Shown: piece after piece, positions 1 through 9,738 of the stretch
Position numbering within the stretch: the stretch's first letter is position 1
Layout: every line of letters starts with the position of its first letter
Assembly: GCF_024710485.1 (NCBI RefSeq)
Contig: NZ_JANJUQ010000018.1
Span: 1 to 64,000, forward strand
Direction: 5' to 3'
Source of the DNA: Flavobacterium sp.
GTDB lineage: Bacteria > Bacteroidota > Bacteroidia > Flavobacteriales > Flavobacteriaceae
Length of the DNA: 64,000 nucleotides
Translations under genes and position numbers: made by a program
Notes under the pieces: model-generated
Database searches by the model: none
Told to the model about the DNA's origin: nothing
The model's input: only the letters and a program-made list of their open reading frames with translations

Positions 1-97
1 AACCTTTTTTTGACTTTTTTTTAAACCACTGATAATATGATTCTTGTAGCCAATCTTTTTGCAAATCTTTACAAATACAAAACAAAAGTTAACTGTT

Positions 98-175
98 TAG
101 CCCCGATTGAAGAGGCTACCGCGTAGCCCGAAAAGCGGGAAGGCAGACCGCAAATAAAGCCCGAGCCTTTCGCTA
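98..175 (+). ncRNA. Structured intergenic motif (Flavobacterium-type 'TAGCCCCGATTGAAG..GCGGGAA' repeat; possibly Flavo-1 RNA)
   Basis: TAGCCCCGATTGAAGAGGCTACCGCGTAGCCCGAAAAGCGGGAAGGC: outer CCCG/CGGG helix, inner GGCTAC/GTAGCC hairpin; a second copy with one compensatory change lies at ~50257. Rfam identity from memory, not checked. Confidence 0.5.
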
Positions 176-208
176 CTGAATATACTTTTGCATTATACTA
201 TATATATA

Positions 209-239
209 TTGTATGTATTTTGCGAATCTACTATATTTG
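209..239 (+). promoter_or_regulatory. Bacteroidota-type promoter upstream of thrS (TTG -33, TATATTTG -7)
   Basis: TTG at 209-211, 20-nt spacer, TATATTTG at 232-239, matching TTG-N19~21-TAnnTTTG. Confidence 0.6.
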
Positions 240-259
240 CAGTCCATAAAATTTAAGGA

Positions 260-2206
260 ATGATAAAGATTACACTACCAGACGGTTCGATTAAGGAGTT
301 TGCCAGCGGCTCGTCTCCGATGGATGTTGCTAAAAGCATCAGTGAAGGATTAGCGCGAAATGTAATTTCAGCTGCTTTTAACGGTAACACTATTGAAACA
401 GCTACTCCGTTAACGACCGATGGTTCACTCATATTATATACGTGGAATGACGCAGCAGGTAAAAAAGCTTTCTGGCATTCGACTTCGCATGTTATGGCGC
501 AAGCTCTAGAGGAACTATATCCAGGAATTAAATTAACTTTAGGTCCGGCCATTGAAAACGGTTTTTATTACGATGTAGATTTTGGCGAGCAAAAGATTGT
601 GGAAGCCGATTTTAAGAAAATAGAAGACCGTGTACTGGAAATCTCACGAGAGAAGCACGAATTTAAAATGCGTCCGGTTTCGAAAGCGGAAGCTTTGGAG
701 ATTTACAAAAACAATGAATATAAAACTGAGTTGATTTCCAATTTAGAAGACGGTACTATTACCTTTTGTGACCATTCTAATTTCTTTGATTTGTGTCGCG
801 GTGGTCATATTCCGAATACCGGTATTATCAAAGCGATGAAAATCATGAGTGTTGCCGGCGCTTACTGGCGTGGTGACGAAAAGAACAAACAGTTGACTCG
901 TGTTTACGGGATTTCGTTTCCTAAACAAAAAGACTTGACAGACTACTTAGAATTATTGGAAGAAGCCAAGCGCAGAGACCACAGAAAACTGGGTAAAGAA
1001 TTAGAGTTATTTGCTTTTTCACAAAAAGTGGGTCAAGGTTTGCCGTTATGGCTACCGAAAGGGGCAGCTTTGCGTGACCGCTTAGAGCAGTTTTTGAAAA
1101 GAGCGCAGAAAAAAGCCGGTTATGAGCAAGTTGTTACACCTCATATAGGACAAAAGGATTTGTATGTAACTTCAGGTCACTATGCCAAATACGGTGCCGA
1201 TAGTTTCCAACCTATTCACACACCGGCCGAAGGCGAAGAGTTCTTGTTAAAACCGATGAACTGTCCGCACCACTGTGAAATTTACAACAACAAACCTTGG
1301 TCGTACAAAGATTTACCGAAGCGCTATGCCGAGTTTGGAACCGTTTACCGTTACGAGCAAAGTGGTGAATTGCACGGATTGACTCGTGTTCGTGGATTTA
1401 CACAAGATGACGCACATATCTTTTGTACTCCGGACCAGTTGGACAGCGAGTTTAAAAAAGTAATCGACTTAGTATTATATGTGTTCGGTTCGTTAGGTTT
1501 TGAAAACTTTACAGCACAAGTTTCAGTTCGTGATTTAGACAATCCGGACAAATATATAGGTAGCGTTGAAAACTGGGAAAAAGCAGAAAATGCTATTATC
1601 AGTGCGGCACGTGACAAAGGCTTGAATTACGTTATTGAAAGTGGTGAAGCCGCATTTTACGGTCCGAAATTGGATTTCATGGTAAAAGACGCCTTAGGAA
1701 GACAATGGCAATTAGGAACGATTCAGGTAGAGTACAATTTGCCGGAGCGATTTGATTTGACTTACAAAGGCGCTGACGACAAGTTACACCGTCCGGTAAT
1801 GATTCACCGTGCGCCGTTTGGATCCATGGAGCGTTTTATTGCTATTTTGCTGGAACACACGGCAGGAAACTTCCCATTATGGTTGATGCCGGAGCAAGCT
1901 ATAATCTTGTCATTGAGCGAGAAATATGAAAATTATGCAAAAAAAGTTTTAGAATTGCTGGAAATTCACGAAATTCGCGCCCTAATTGACAACCGTAACG
2001 AGACTATTGGTAAAAAAATCAGAGATGCGGAAGTACAAAAAATGCCGTTCATGCTGATTGTGGGGGAAGAAGAAGAGAAAAACGGAACTATTTCCGTACG
2101 TCGTCACGGTCAAGAAGGCAAAGGCAATATTAGCGTTACAATTGAAGAATTCGCTAAGATTGTAAACGAAGAAATTGCCAAAACATTAAAAACATTTGAA
2201 GTTTAA
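260..2206 (+). CDS. thrS: Threonyl-tRNA synthetase
   Basis: 648 aa with TGS, AlaX-like and class II core motifs ([37 protein letters not shown]). Confidence 0.97.
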   Translation: MIKITLPDGSIKEFASGSSPMDVAKSISEGLARNVISAAFNGNTIETATPLTTDGSLILYTWNDAAGKKAFWHSTSHVMAQALEELYPGIKLTLGPAIENGFYYDVDFGEQKIVEADFKKIEDRVLEISREKHEFKMRPVSKAEALEIYKNNEYKTELISNLEDGTITFCDHSNFFDLCRGGHIPNTGIIKAMKIMSVAGAYWRGDEKNKQLTRVYGISFPKQKDLTDYLELLEEAKRRDHRKLGKELELFAFSQKVGQGLPLWLPKGAALRDRLEQFLKRAQKKAGYEQVVTPHIGQKDLYVTSGHYAKYGADSFQPIHTPAEGEEFLLKPMNCPHHCEIYNNKPWSYKDLPKRYAEFGTVYRYEQSGELHGLTRVRGFTQDDAHIFCTPDQLDSEFKKVIDLVLYVFGSLGFENFTAQVSVRDLDNPDKYIGSVENWEKAENAIISAARDKGLNYVIESGEAAFYGPKLDFMVKDALGRQWQLGTIQVEYNLPERFDLTYKGADDKLHRPVMIHRAPFGSMERFIAILLEHTAGNFPLWLMPEQAIILSLSEKYENYAKKVLELLEIHEIRALIDNRNETIGKKIRDAEVQKMPFMLIVGEEEEKNGTISVRRHGQEGKGNISVTIEEFAKIVNEEIAKTLKTFEV

Positions 2207-2223
2207 CTAAAATTTATAGAGCC

Positions 2224-2781
2224 ATAGCAATTAGAAACAACAGAGGTTACCAACCTAGAGAAGAGAAAAAAGCAGCACACCGTATTAACGAGTTAATTCG
2301 AGTGCCTGAAGTTCGATTAGTAGGTGAAAATATTGAGCCGGGAGTTTACAAAACTTCTGAAGCGCTTCGATTAGCGGAACAATTTGAAGTAGATTTGGTG
2401 GAAATTTCGCCAAATGCCGAGCCACCGGTTTGTAAACTGATGGATTACGGTAAATTCATTTATCAGCAAAAGAAACGCGAGAAAGAATTAAAAGCAAAAT
2501 CAACGCAAATCACGGTTAAAGAGATTCGTTTCGGACCTCAGACTGATGAACATGATTATGAGTTCAAGCGAAAAAATGCTGAAAAATTCTTGAAAGAGGG
2601 TTCAAAATTAAAAGCTTTTGTATTCTTTAAAGGACGTTCTATTATTTATAAAGAACAAGGTCAAATCTTATTGTTGCGTTTAGCACAGGATTTGGAAGAA
2701 TTCGGTAAAGTGGAAGCTATGCCGGTGTTAGAAGGAAAGCGTATGATTATGTTCATCGCACCGAAGAAAAAAGGTAAATAA
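2224..2781 (+). CDS. infC: Translation initiation factor IF-3, non-canonical start (ATA 2224 or ATT 2212)
   Basis: ORF track starts at an internal codon (2302), but the same frame upstream reads [40 protein letters not shown], the conserved IF3 N-terminus. No ATG/GTG/TTG at its start. Confidence 0.9.
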   Translation: MAIRNNRGYQPREEKKAAHRINELIRVPEVRLVGENIEPGVYKTSEALRLAEQFEVDLVEISPNAEPPVCKLMDYGKFIYQQKKREKELKAKSTQITVKEIRFGPQTDEHDYEFKRKNAEKFLKEGSKLKAFVFFKGRSIIYKEQGQILLLRLAQDLEEFGKVEAMPVLEGKRMIMFIAPKKKGK

Positions 2782-2843
2782 GTGACTGAGTCATTGAGTT
2801 ACTGATAAAACTCAGCTACGTAGCCACCCAGCTACTTAGTTAC
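2782..2843. repeat. Octamer inverted-repeat array R1 (infC-rpmI gap)
   Basis: Left GACTGAGT|CATTGAGT|TACTGA; right ACTCAGCT|ACGTAGCC|ACCCAGCT|ACTTAGTT; 8-nt phase. Confidence 0.8.
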
Positions 2844-2884
2844 AACAAAAAGTAAGTAAGTTAAATTAAATAAACTAGGAAAAA

Positions 2885-3082
2885 ATGCCTAAAATGAAAA
2901 CAAAATCCAGTGCTAAGAAGCGATTCAAAGTAACTGGTTCCGGAAAAATCAAAAGAAAACACGCTTTCAAAAGTCATATCTTGACTAAGAAATCTAAAAA
3001 GCGTAAACTAGCGTTAACTCACTCTGCTTTGGTTCACCAATCAGATATGAAGAGCGTTAAAGAACAATTAAGGATAATCTAG
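2885..3082 (+). CDS. rpmI: 50S ribosomal protein L35
   Basis: [36 protein letters not shown]. Confidence 0.97.
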   Translation: MPKMKTKSSAKKRFKVTGSGKIKRKHAFKSHILTKKSKKRKLALTHSALVHQSDMKSVKEQLRII

Positions 3083-3086
3083 TATT

Positions 3087-3138
3087 CAGTCGCAGTCACA
3101 GTAGGCAGTTATAAACTGAAAACTGAGACTGAAATCTG
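3087..3138. repeat. CAGT/ACTG hexa-heptamer inverted-repeat array R2 (rpmI-rplT gap)
   Basis: CAGTCG CAGTCA CAGTAGG CAGTTA / TAAACTG AAAACTG AGACTG AAATCTG. Confidence 0.7.
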
Positions 3139-3243
3139 TAAACTTGACCCTTTAGGTTAAAAAATCATTTAATAACCTTGGAGTACGGCCTTAAGTTCCC
3201 TTGATTCAATTCGGGACGCCTGCTACAAAAAACACACAAAATT

Positions 3244-3588
3244 ATGCCAAGATCAGTAAATTCAGTTGCTAAAAGAGCAAGAAGAAAAAAGATAATGAAG
3301 CAAGCCAAAGGTTTCTTTGGTAGACGTAAAAACGTTTGGACAGTTGCTAAAAACGCAGTAGAAAAAGCTATGCTTTATGCTTACCGCGACAGAAAGCAAA
3401 ACAAAAGAAACTTCCGAGCTTTATGGATTCAGCGTATCAACGCCGGAGCTCGTTTGGAAGGAATGAGTTACTCACAATTCATGGGATTAGTTAAGAAAAA
3501 CGGTATCGAATTGAACCGTAAAGTATTGGCTGATTTAGCTATGAATCACCCGGAAGCTTTCAAAGCTATCGTGAATAAAGTGAAATAA
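3244..3588 (+). CDS. rplT: 50S ribosomal protein L20
   Basis: [68 protein letters not shown]. Confidence 0.98.
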   Translation: MPRSVNSVAKRARRKKIMKQAKGFFGRRKNVWTVAKNAVEKAMLYAYRDRKQNKRNFRALWIQRINAGARLEGMSYSQFMGLVKKNGIELNRKVLADLAMNHPEAFKAIVNKVK

Positions 3589-3629
3589 GAACGTTTGTAC
3601 AACCACAATTTAGCTTACTTACTACAGAA

Positions 3630-3655
3630 AATCCCGGATAAACCGGGATTTTTTT
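3630..3655 (+). terminator. Rho-independent terminator after rplT
   Basis: AATCCCGG ataaa CCGGGATT + T-run. Confidence 0.9.
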
Positions 3656-3837
3656 ATTGCATAAATTAATAGTTAAACCATAACTCATAACTGTTTTTTC
3701 AATAGCTACAGCTTTTACAATTAATAGTTTCTATATAGAATTGAATTTCGTTACAAATTGTTTAACTTTGATAAACCCCAAAGCTCAATTCTTGATTCAA
3801 AATTTTGTTTTAAAGTTTCAATTAAACAGCTGTGTCT

Positions 3838-5145
3838 ATGAATAATAATACAATTGCCCTAAATAAAATTGATTATCAAAAATTATTTTTAGAGCTACCG
3901 GGGTTATATATCATTTTATCGACCGATTTGATTATTCTTGATGCTAGTGAAAAATTAACTATGGCTTCTGGGATTAGTCGAAGAGAGATGATCGGAAAAA
4001 ACTTATTTGATGTTTTTCCCGAAAATCCAGATGACTTGACGGCTGACGGACAACCCAATTTAAAATACTCTCTAAACTATGTGCTTAAAAACAAAACAGC
4101 ACACACCATGGCAGTACAACGCTATGATGTAAGAAATGCTGACGGCATATTTGAAGAGCGCTATTGGAGTCCCATCAATAAACCTGTTTTAAATAAAAAT
4201 GGAGAGGTAGAATTTATCATTCATCGCGTGGAAGAAGTTACAGATTTCATCCAACTGACTTTAGAATCCGAAAAAGCACTACAACAAAATAGTGAATTGG
4301 AAAGTCAAATTAAGCACATGAAAATTGAAATCATCAAACGCTCCAAAGACCTTGAAAAACTTAATGCTGCACTTGATGAGAAAGTAGTCCAAAGAACTAA
4401 ACATTTAGAAGAAGCCAATAAAATCATTGAGAAAAACATTATAACGCTGACCAATCAAAAAAAACAGTTAGAGGATTTTTGCAACATTATTTCACACAAT
4501 CTCAGAGCACCTTTAGTAAATATCTCCATGCTGGTTGAAATGGTAGCGGAGAACTCCGTTAACAATAGGAACAATATACTCTTGGAAAAATTGGATAAAG
4601 CAGCTAAAAATCTCAACGAAACCTTTAATGAACTGGTAGAGTCAATACAAATAAGTCAGGATACTGAAATTCCTTTTGAAGAGATTGAACTTCACCATTT
4701 CGCTGAAAGCATTATCGATGGATTACAAGGTGAAATCAATAAAACAAATGCTATTATTGATATGAATTTTAATGCTGCTCCTCGATTATACTATCCTGTT
4801 AATTATATGAGAAGCATATTGCACAACTTAATTAGTAATGCTTTAAAATACTCTTCTCCCTACAGAAGACCTATTATAAAAATCACCTCAGAATCAACAA
4901 AAGAATTTACAGTTATAAGCATCTCCGACAACGGACTAGGAATAGATTTAAAAAAACATAGTGAAAATTTATTTAAAATCAGAAAAGTATTCCACAGTCA
5001 TCCTGCCGCCAAAGGATTTGGATTATTCATCACAAAATCACAAGTGACTGCCTTAGGTGGGAAAATTTGGGTAGAAAGTGAACCGGATGTAGGCAGTACC
5101 TTTTTTGTAGAATTTATCAATCAACCAAATGAAATCACCCAGTAA
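3838..5145 (+). CDS. PAS-domain sensor histidine kinase
   Basis: PAS N-term, coiled coil, H-box IISHNLRAPLVN, HATPase (NLISNALKYSSP, SDNGLGID, GFGLFIT). ATG at 3838 preferred over GTG at 3832. Confidence 0.85.
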   Translation: MNNNTIALNKIDYQKLFLELPGLYIILSTDLIILDASEKLTMASGISRREMIGKNLFDVFPENPDDLTADGQPNLKYSLNYVLKNKTAHTMAVQRYDVRNADGIFEERYWSPINKPVLNKNGEVEFIIHRVEEVTDFIQLTLESEKALQQNSELESQIKHMKIEIIKRSKDLEKLNAALDEKVVQRTKHLEEANKIIEKNIITLTNQKKQLEDFCNIISHNLRAPLVNISMLVEMVAENSVNNRNNILLEKLDKAAKNLNETFNELVESIQISQDTEIPFEEIELHHFAESIIDGLQGEINKTNAIIDMNFNAAPRLYYPVNYMRSILHNLISNALKYSSPYRRPIIKITSESTKEFTVISISDNGLGIDLKKHSENLFKIRKVFHSHPAAKGFGLFITKSQVTALGGKIWVESEPDVGSTFFVEFINQPNEITQ

Positions 5146-5536
5146 CATAATGCTAATAGATGATGATGAAATTTTTACCTACATCATCAAAAAAATAATC
5201 GAAGAATCTGATATTGCAGAGCATATCAATATTTTCAGCAATGGAAGGGACGCCATAAATTACCTTAGTGAAGTAGCTAACGAAGTGGTTCTTTTACCCA
5301 AAGTTATTTTCTTAGATCTCAATATGCCTTTACTTGATGGCTGGGGATTTTTGGATGAATACATCAGATTAAAACCAAAATTATGTCGAAAGATTAATCT
5401 CTACGTCATTACTTCATCCGTATCCCATTACGATCATGAAAAATCAAAAGAATACAGTGACATTACCGATTTTATTGTAAAACCGTTAGCCAAAGAAAAA
5501 TTTATAGCCATCATTAAAAAATTATCCAACGGATGA
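5129..5536 (+). CDS. Single-domain response regulator (receiver only)
   Basis: MLIDDDEIF, VIFLDLNMPLLDGWGFLDE, VKPL; overlaps the kinase 3' end. Confidence 0.88.
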   Translation: MKSPSNIMLIDDDEIFTYIIKKIIEESDIAEHINIFSNGRDAINYLSEVANEVVLLPKVIFLDLNMPLLDGWGFLDEYIRLKPKLCRKINLYVITSSVSHYDHEKSKEYSDITDFIVKPLAKEKFIAIIKKLSNG

Positions 5537-5668
5537 TGAATTCAATCTAAAACGGTGAACGAATAATATAAAAATCTACACTAGTTAAAAAAATCATAAC
5601 ATTCCTATGAATCCGTAAATTAGTATTAATTTGCTAGGGTTTTTATTAATTTACATTAATCACTAATT

Positions 5669-8278
5669 ATGAACAAAATCAGACTCTCGTTATTTTTTTC
5701 GATGGCGTTTTTGTTGTGTTCCGGAGTTACGGTAGCGCAAGATAAATCAGAACGTAAGAAGAAGAATAAAAAAGAATTAGCTACGACTAAAACCGATTCG
5801 ACTAAAGCAAAAAAAGCACCTAAACTGTCTATTTCAGACAAAGTAAAAAGCAGTAAAAAAACTGAAGGACTATTTACTATCTACCAAGATACAGTTACCG
5901 GAAGCATTCAGCTTTACATTAAAAAAGAACAACTAAACAAGGAATTTATTTACCAGAGTTACTCGATGAACGGCCCAACTACTTTAGGCTTAAACCAAAG
6001 TATGCACCGAGCTACAAATGTTTTCAATATCAAAAAAGCCAATGATAAAATTGAGTTCGGTTTGGTAAACACTAACTTTTATTATGACAAAAACAATGCC
6101 GTTAGTAAAACCGCCGGTACCGATATAGCCGAAGCGATTTTCTTAGCCGAGAAAATTGTGGCTAAAGACAGCACTGGGTTTCTAATTGCTGCAGATGGAT
6201 TGTTCATCAGTGAAAAATTAGATCCAGTAAAACCTATAATGCCTCCGGGAATTCCACCGGGTGCCGTTTTCAATTTAGGAAACTTCAATTCGGCTAAGTC
6301 CAAATACCACAGCATTCGCTCCTACCCTAATAATACCGACATAACAGTTGATTTGGCTTACGACAATCCTGCGCCGTTAAATGGCGGAGGTGAAGACATT
6401 ACTGATGCTCGCTACGTTCGCGTTCGCATCCAGCACTCGTTCCTTGAAATGCCGGAGAACAAATTCAGACCCAGAAGAGACGATCCCCGTATTGGATATT
6501 TCGGGCAAACTGTAACCGATTTAACCAGTGTAAAAGCTACACCTTATAAAGATATTATCAACCGTTGGTACTTGACTAAAAAAGACCCGAATGCCGCCAT
6601 CAGTGAACCGGTTGAACCTATCGTATGGTGGATTGAAAACACTACACCGGTGGAATACCGCCAAACTGTTATGGAAGCCGGAAACAAATGGAACGAAGCT
6701 TTTGAGAAAGCCGGGTTCAAAAATGCCGTGGTGATGAAAATCCAACCTGATGATGCGGATTGGGATGCCGGAGATATTCGTTACAATGTTATCCGTTGGG
6801 TGTCGTCTGCCTACCCAAGTTATGGTGCCATCGGGCCAAGTTTTGCCAACCCGAGAACCGGACAAATTTTAGGCTCCGATATCACTATTGAATGGTACTC
6901 AGGAAGCAGTACGCCTACCATGGACGAATTATTTTCGTTTAAAAATGAAGGCGCCAGCGAAGCCATAAATGCTCATTTACACAAAGACGGAACCGCTTGT
7001 ACTTTAGCTAACGAGCTGAAAAACCAATTCTTAATGGGAACAACTTTTGCCGAAGTTAATTCAGAAGATCCGAAAACCATTTCCAGAGCACACAAAGAAT
7101 TTTTATACTATTTAGTGTTGCATGAAATGGGACATACTCTAGGTTTAAATCACAATATGAAATCGAGCCAGATGTTAAGTCCGGCTGACTTACACAACAC
7201 TGCCATCACCGAGAAAATCGGATTGATTGGTTCGGTTATGGATTATCCGGCCATCAACTTGGCTATGGATAAAACCAAACAAGGAAACTTCTACACTACT
7301 AAACCGGGACCATACGATTTGTGGGCTATCGAATTCGGGTACAAAGAATTTGACGAAAAAAATGAAGAAGCTGAATTGCAAAAAATCTTAAGCCGAAGTA
7401 CAGATCCGAACTTAGCTTTTGGTAACGATGCCGACGACATGAGATCACCGGGTAAAGCTATTGATCCAAGAGTTATGGTTAATGACTTAAGTAGCGACGC
7501 TATAGGAAATGCAGAAGAGCGCTTCAAAATTGTTAATAGCGTAATGCCTAAATTAAAAGCAAAATACAGCAAAAACGGCGAAAGTTATGCTGAATTAAGA
7601 AGTCGTTTCAACATGCTTAACGGACAAAGAAGAAACATGGCTGCGGTGGTTAGTCGCTATGTTGGCGGTGTTTTTATCGACCGTAGTTTTGTTGGTCAAA
7701 ATACTACCGTAAAACCATTCACTCCGGTTGCTAAAGCCCAACAAAAAAGAGCGATTGAAATTTTAAATAAATATGTATTGGCACCAAATGCTTTCGATGC
7801 AGACGCTTCTTTGTATCCTTACTTACAATTGCAAAGACGCGGATTCAGTTTCTTCTCCGGAACCGAAGATCCTAAGTTAAACGCCATTTACCAGTCCATT
7901 CAAACTGATGCAACTTTAGGTCACATTTTACATCCGACTACTTTACAAAGAATGTCCAATACCAGTATGTATGGCAACACTTATTCAGTAGCCGAAGTAA
8001 TGACCGATTTAACCAACGGTGTTTTCAAAGCGGATTTAATTGGAAAAGTAAATATGCACCGTCAGTATTTACAAACTTACTTTGTAAAAGAAGTAATTGA
8101 AATTGCTGATATAAACAATCCTAGAAACCGTCATGATGATATTTCTAGAGCTGCAGCATGTCAGACCTTGAAAAAAATCAAATTGATGTTGGCTACTGCT
8201 ACTTCAGCTGATGAAAGTACCAGAGCGCACAGAAACTATATCAGTTTCTTAATAGACAATGCCTTGGCCATCAAATAA
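5669..8278 (+). CDS. Secreted zinc-dependent metalloprotease (DUF5117/DUF4953-type)
   Basis: Signal peptide; HEMGHTLGLNHNM zinc motif; 869 aa. Confidence 0.85.
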   Translation: MNKIRLSLFFSMAFLLCSGVTVAQDKSERKKKNKKELATTKTDSTKAKKAPKLSISDKVKSSKKTEGLFTIYQDTVTGSIQLYIKKEQLNKEFIYQSYSMNGPTTLGLNQSMHRATNVFNIKKANDKIEFGLVNTNFYYDKNNAVSKTAGTDIAEAIFLAEKIVAKDSTGFLIAADGLFISEKLDPVKPIMPPGIPPGAVFNLGNFNSAKSKYHSIRSYPNNTDITVDLAYDNPAPLNGGGEDITDARYVRVRIQHSFLEMPENKFRPRRDDPRIGYFGQTVTDLTSVKATPYKDIINRWYLTKKDPNAAISEPVEPIVWWIENTTPVEYRQTVMEAGNKWNEAFEKAGFKNAVVMKIQPDDADWDAGDIRYNVIRWVSSAYPSYGAIGPSFANPRTGQILGSDITIEWYSGSSTPTMDELFSFKNEGASEAINAHLHKDGTACTLANELKNQFLMGTTFAEVNSEDPKTISRAHKEFLYYLVLHEMGHTLGLNHNMKSSQMLSPADLHNTAITEKIGLIGSVMDYPAINLAMDKTKQGNFYTTKPGPYDLWAIEFGYKEFDEKNEEAELQKILSRSTDPNLAFGNDADDMRSPGKAIDPRVMVNDLSSDAIGNAEERFKIVNSVMPKLKAKYSKNGESYAELRSRFNMLNGQRRNMAAVVSRYVGGVFIDRSFVGQNTTVKPFTPVAKAQQKRAIEILNKYVLAPNAFDADASLYPYLQLQRRGFSFFSGTEDPKLNAIYQSIQTDATLGHILHPTTLQRMSNTSMYGNTYSVAEVMTDLTNGVFKADLIGKVNMHRQYLQTYFVKEVIEIADINNPRNRHDDISRAAACQTLKKIKLMLATATSADESTRAHRNYISFLIDNALAIK

Positions 8279-8294
8279 GAGTAACGCTCTAAAA

Positions 8295-8329
8295 AAAAAT
8301 CCCAATCTGATTAGATTGGGATTTTTTTT
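8295..8329. terminator. Bidirectional terminator between convergent genes
   Basis: AAAAATCCCAATCTGATTAGATTGGGATTTTTTTT. Confidence 0.9.
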
Positions 8330-8804
8330 AATTACTCTCCTGAAACTTTCCGGATATAGTTCCATTTATGGTTATTACTTCAGTAGAACCATTTCCTTGA
8401 TTCCCTTTGACGCTATTGAATGTCAAAGTATACCTATTGTTCCCTAAATCTTCAACCGTTACGCTTCCGTTATAAAGTAAATAACTATTGGTAAATCGGG
8501 TATAATTCCCGGTTCCTTGAACCCCATTAATTAAATAGGTTCCCGAAGCATCAGCTTGTGACAAAGGATAATTCACTTTAACCACCATGATATTCTGGTT
8601 CTCAGGCGAACTGCTATTACTTCCCAAAACAAAGACTGTGGCATTTTCGAACGACTGATTATCCGGATAAGCCGTTATCTCTGAAGGAATGAACTGTTCA
8701 CCATCAATAGTTATTGAAGAAGTAAATGTAGCACTATCACCGTCAGAAGAACAACCTGTCATAATAGTACCGAGTAACAAAATGGATATGATGATTTTTT
8801 TCAT
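8328..8804 (-). CDS. Hypothetical lipoprotein
   Basis: MKKIIISILLLGTIMTGCSSDGD lipobox. Confidence 0.7.
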   Translation of the reverse strand: MKKIIISILLLGTIMTGCSSDGDSATFTSSITIDGEQFIPSEITAYPDNQSFENATVFVLGSNSSSPENQNIMVVKVNYPLSQADASGTYLINGVQGTGNYTRFTNSYLLYNGSVTVEDLGNNRYTLTFNSVKGNQGNGSTEVITINGTISGKFQESN

Positions 8805-8812
8805 AGTATAAA

Positions 8813-9658
8813 TTAATTAAAAACTTCTTCTTGCGCTCCGTCAAAACTGGCATATACCATACTCGGATGCGAATCCTGATGAAAGATATTGCCTTTACTG
8901 TCGATGGCAATCGCACCGGCAAAACCATCAAAAGGTTTGAGTTCGTTGAACGTTTTCTCAAAAGCTTCGGCTAACGTAAAACCATCCGTAACTCGGGTCA
9001 CAATTTTAGCCGCAACAGCACCACTTACAATATCTTCACCAACACCGGTTAAACTAACCCCGCAAAATGCGTTGGCGTAATTGCCGGCTACTGTGGCCGA
9101 ATCAGAAATCCTGCCCGGAATTTCAAAACCTTTACCTCCGGTTGATGTAGCAACGGCAATTTTTCCGTTGGTATCTAAAGCGACACAACCTACCGTTCCT
9201 AATCCTTTTGAAGCCACTTTGGCTTCATACTCGGCGCGGCGTTGCGGAATTTCAGTAGAAAATTTTTCAAATCCGTGTTGACGCGCAAAATTAGTTGCAC
9301 CACTTCCTCCCAATACTTTATCGTCATAACCCAATAAAACTTGGGCAACTTGTACCGGATTTTTAACTTCTTCTATGTTAATCACACCGCTCATTTTTTG
9401 AGTCGAACCGTCCATCAAAGACGCACTCATTCGGATTTTACCGTCGCTTTGAATTTGAGAACCGATGCCGGCATTAAACAAAGCATCGTCCTCCAATTCC
9501 GAAACCGCATACACTACTGTTTCCAAAGCTGAATGGTTTTGCAAATAAGCATAAGCCTTTTTAACAATGCGCAATAATGCTTGTTGCTTGGCGATTTTGG
9601 TTTCTAGATTGGTAGAAGATTCAGAGAAAAATCCGCCATGGATGATTATTTTGGACAT
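8813..9658 (-). CDS. iaaA: Isoaspartyl peptidase/L-asparaginase (Ntn-hydrolase)
   Basis: MSKIIIHGGF, ALFNAGIGS, GTVGCVALDTNGKIAVATSTGG catalytic Thr region. Confidence 0.9.
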   Translation of the reverse strand: MSKIIIHGGFFSESSTNLETKIAKQQALLRIVKKAYAYLQNHSALETVVYAVSELEDDALFNAGIGSQIQSDGKIRMSASLMDGSTQKMSGVINIEEVKNPVQVAQVLLGYDDKVLGGSGATNFARQHGFEKFSTEIPQRRAEYEAKVASKGLGTVGCVALDTNGKIAVATSTGGKGFEIPGRISDSATVAGNYANAFCGVSLTGVGEDIVSGAVAAKIVTRVTDGFTLAEAFEKTFNELKPFDGFAGAIAIDSKGNIFHQDSHPSMVYASFDGAQEEVFN

Positions 9659-9737
9659 CTTAGATCAGTTAGATTGTTAGACTGCTTAGATTATAAGATT
9701 CTAACTATCTAATATCCAAGTAGTCTATAAAGTCTGT
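9658..9737. repeat. Degenerate ~8-9-nt inverted-repeat array R3 between iaaA and cphB
   Basis: TTAGATCAG TTAGATTG TTAGACTGC TTAGATTA / GATTCTAA CTATCTAA TATCC... Confidence 0.65.
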
Positions 9738-9738
9738 A

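Noticed and set aside
1-260. T-box leader upstream of thrS
   Set aside because: No T-box sequence or specifier-loop structure recognised; the structured segment matches the dispersed motif seen again at 50257.
253-1617. Minus-strand ORFs inside thrS (253-552, 743-928, 1351-1617)
   Set aside because: Antisense shadows of a clearly conserved gene; no family resemblance.
2782-2843. Octamer arrays read as ordinary Rho-independent terminators
   Set aside because: No consistent U-tract after the right arm, arms are multi-unit and phased, and R1 lies mid-operon. Real terminators in this window are short GC stems with T-runs.
8259-8447. 62-aa plus ORF across the terminator
   Set aside because: Spans the bidirectional terminator and overlaps the lipoprotein gene antisense.
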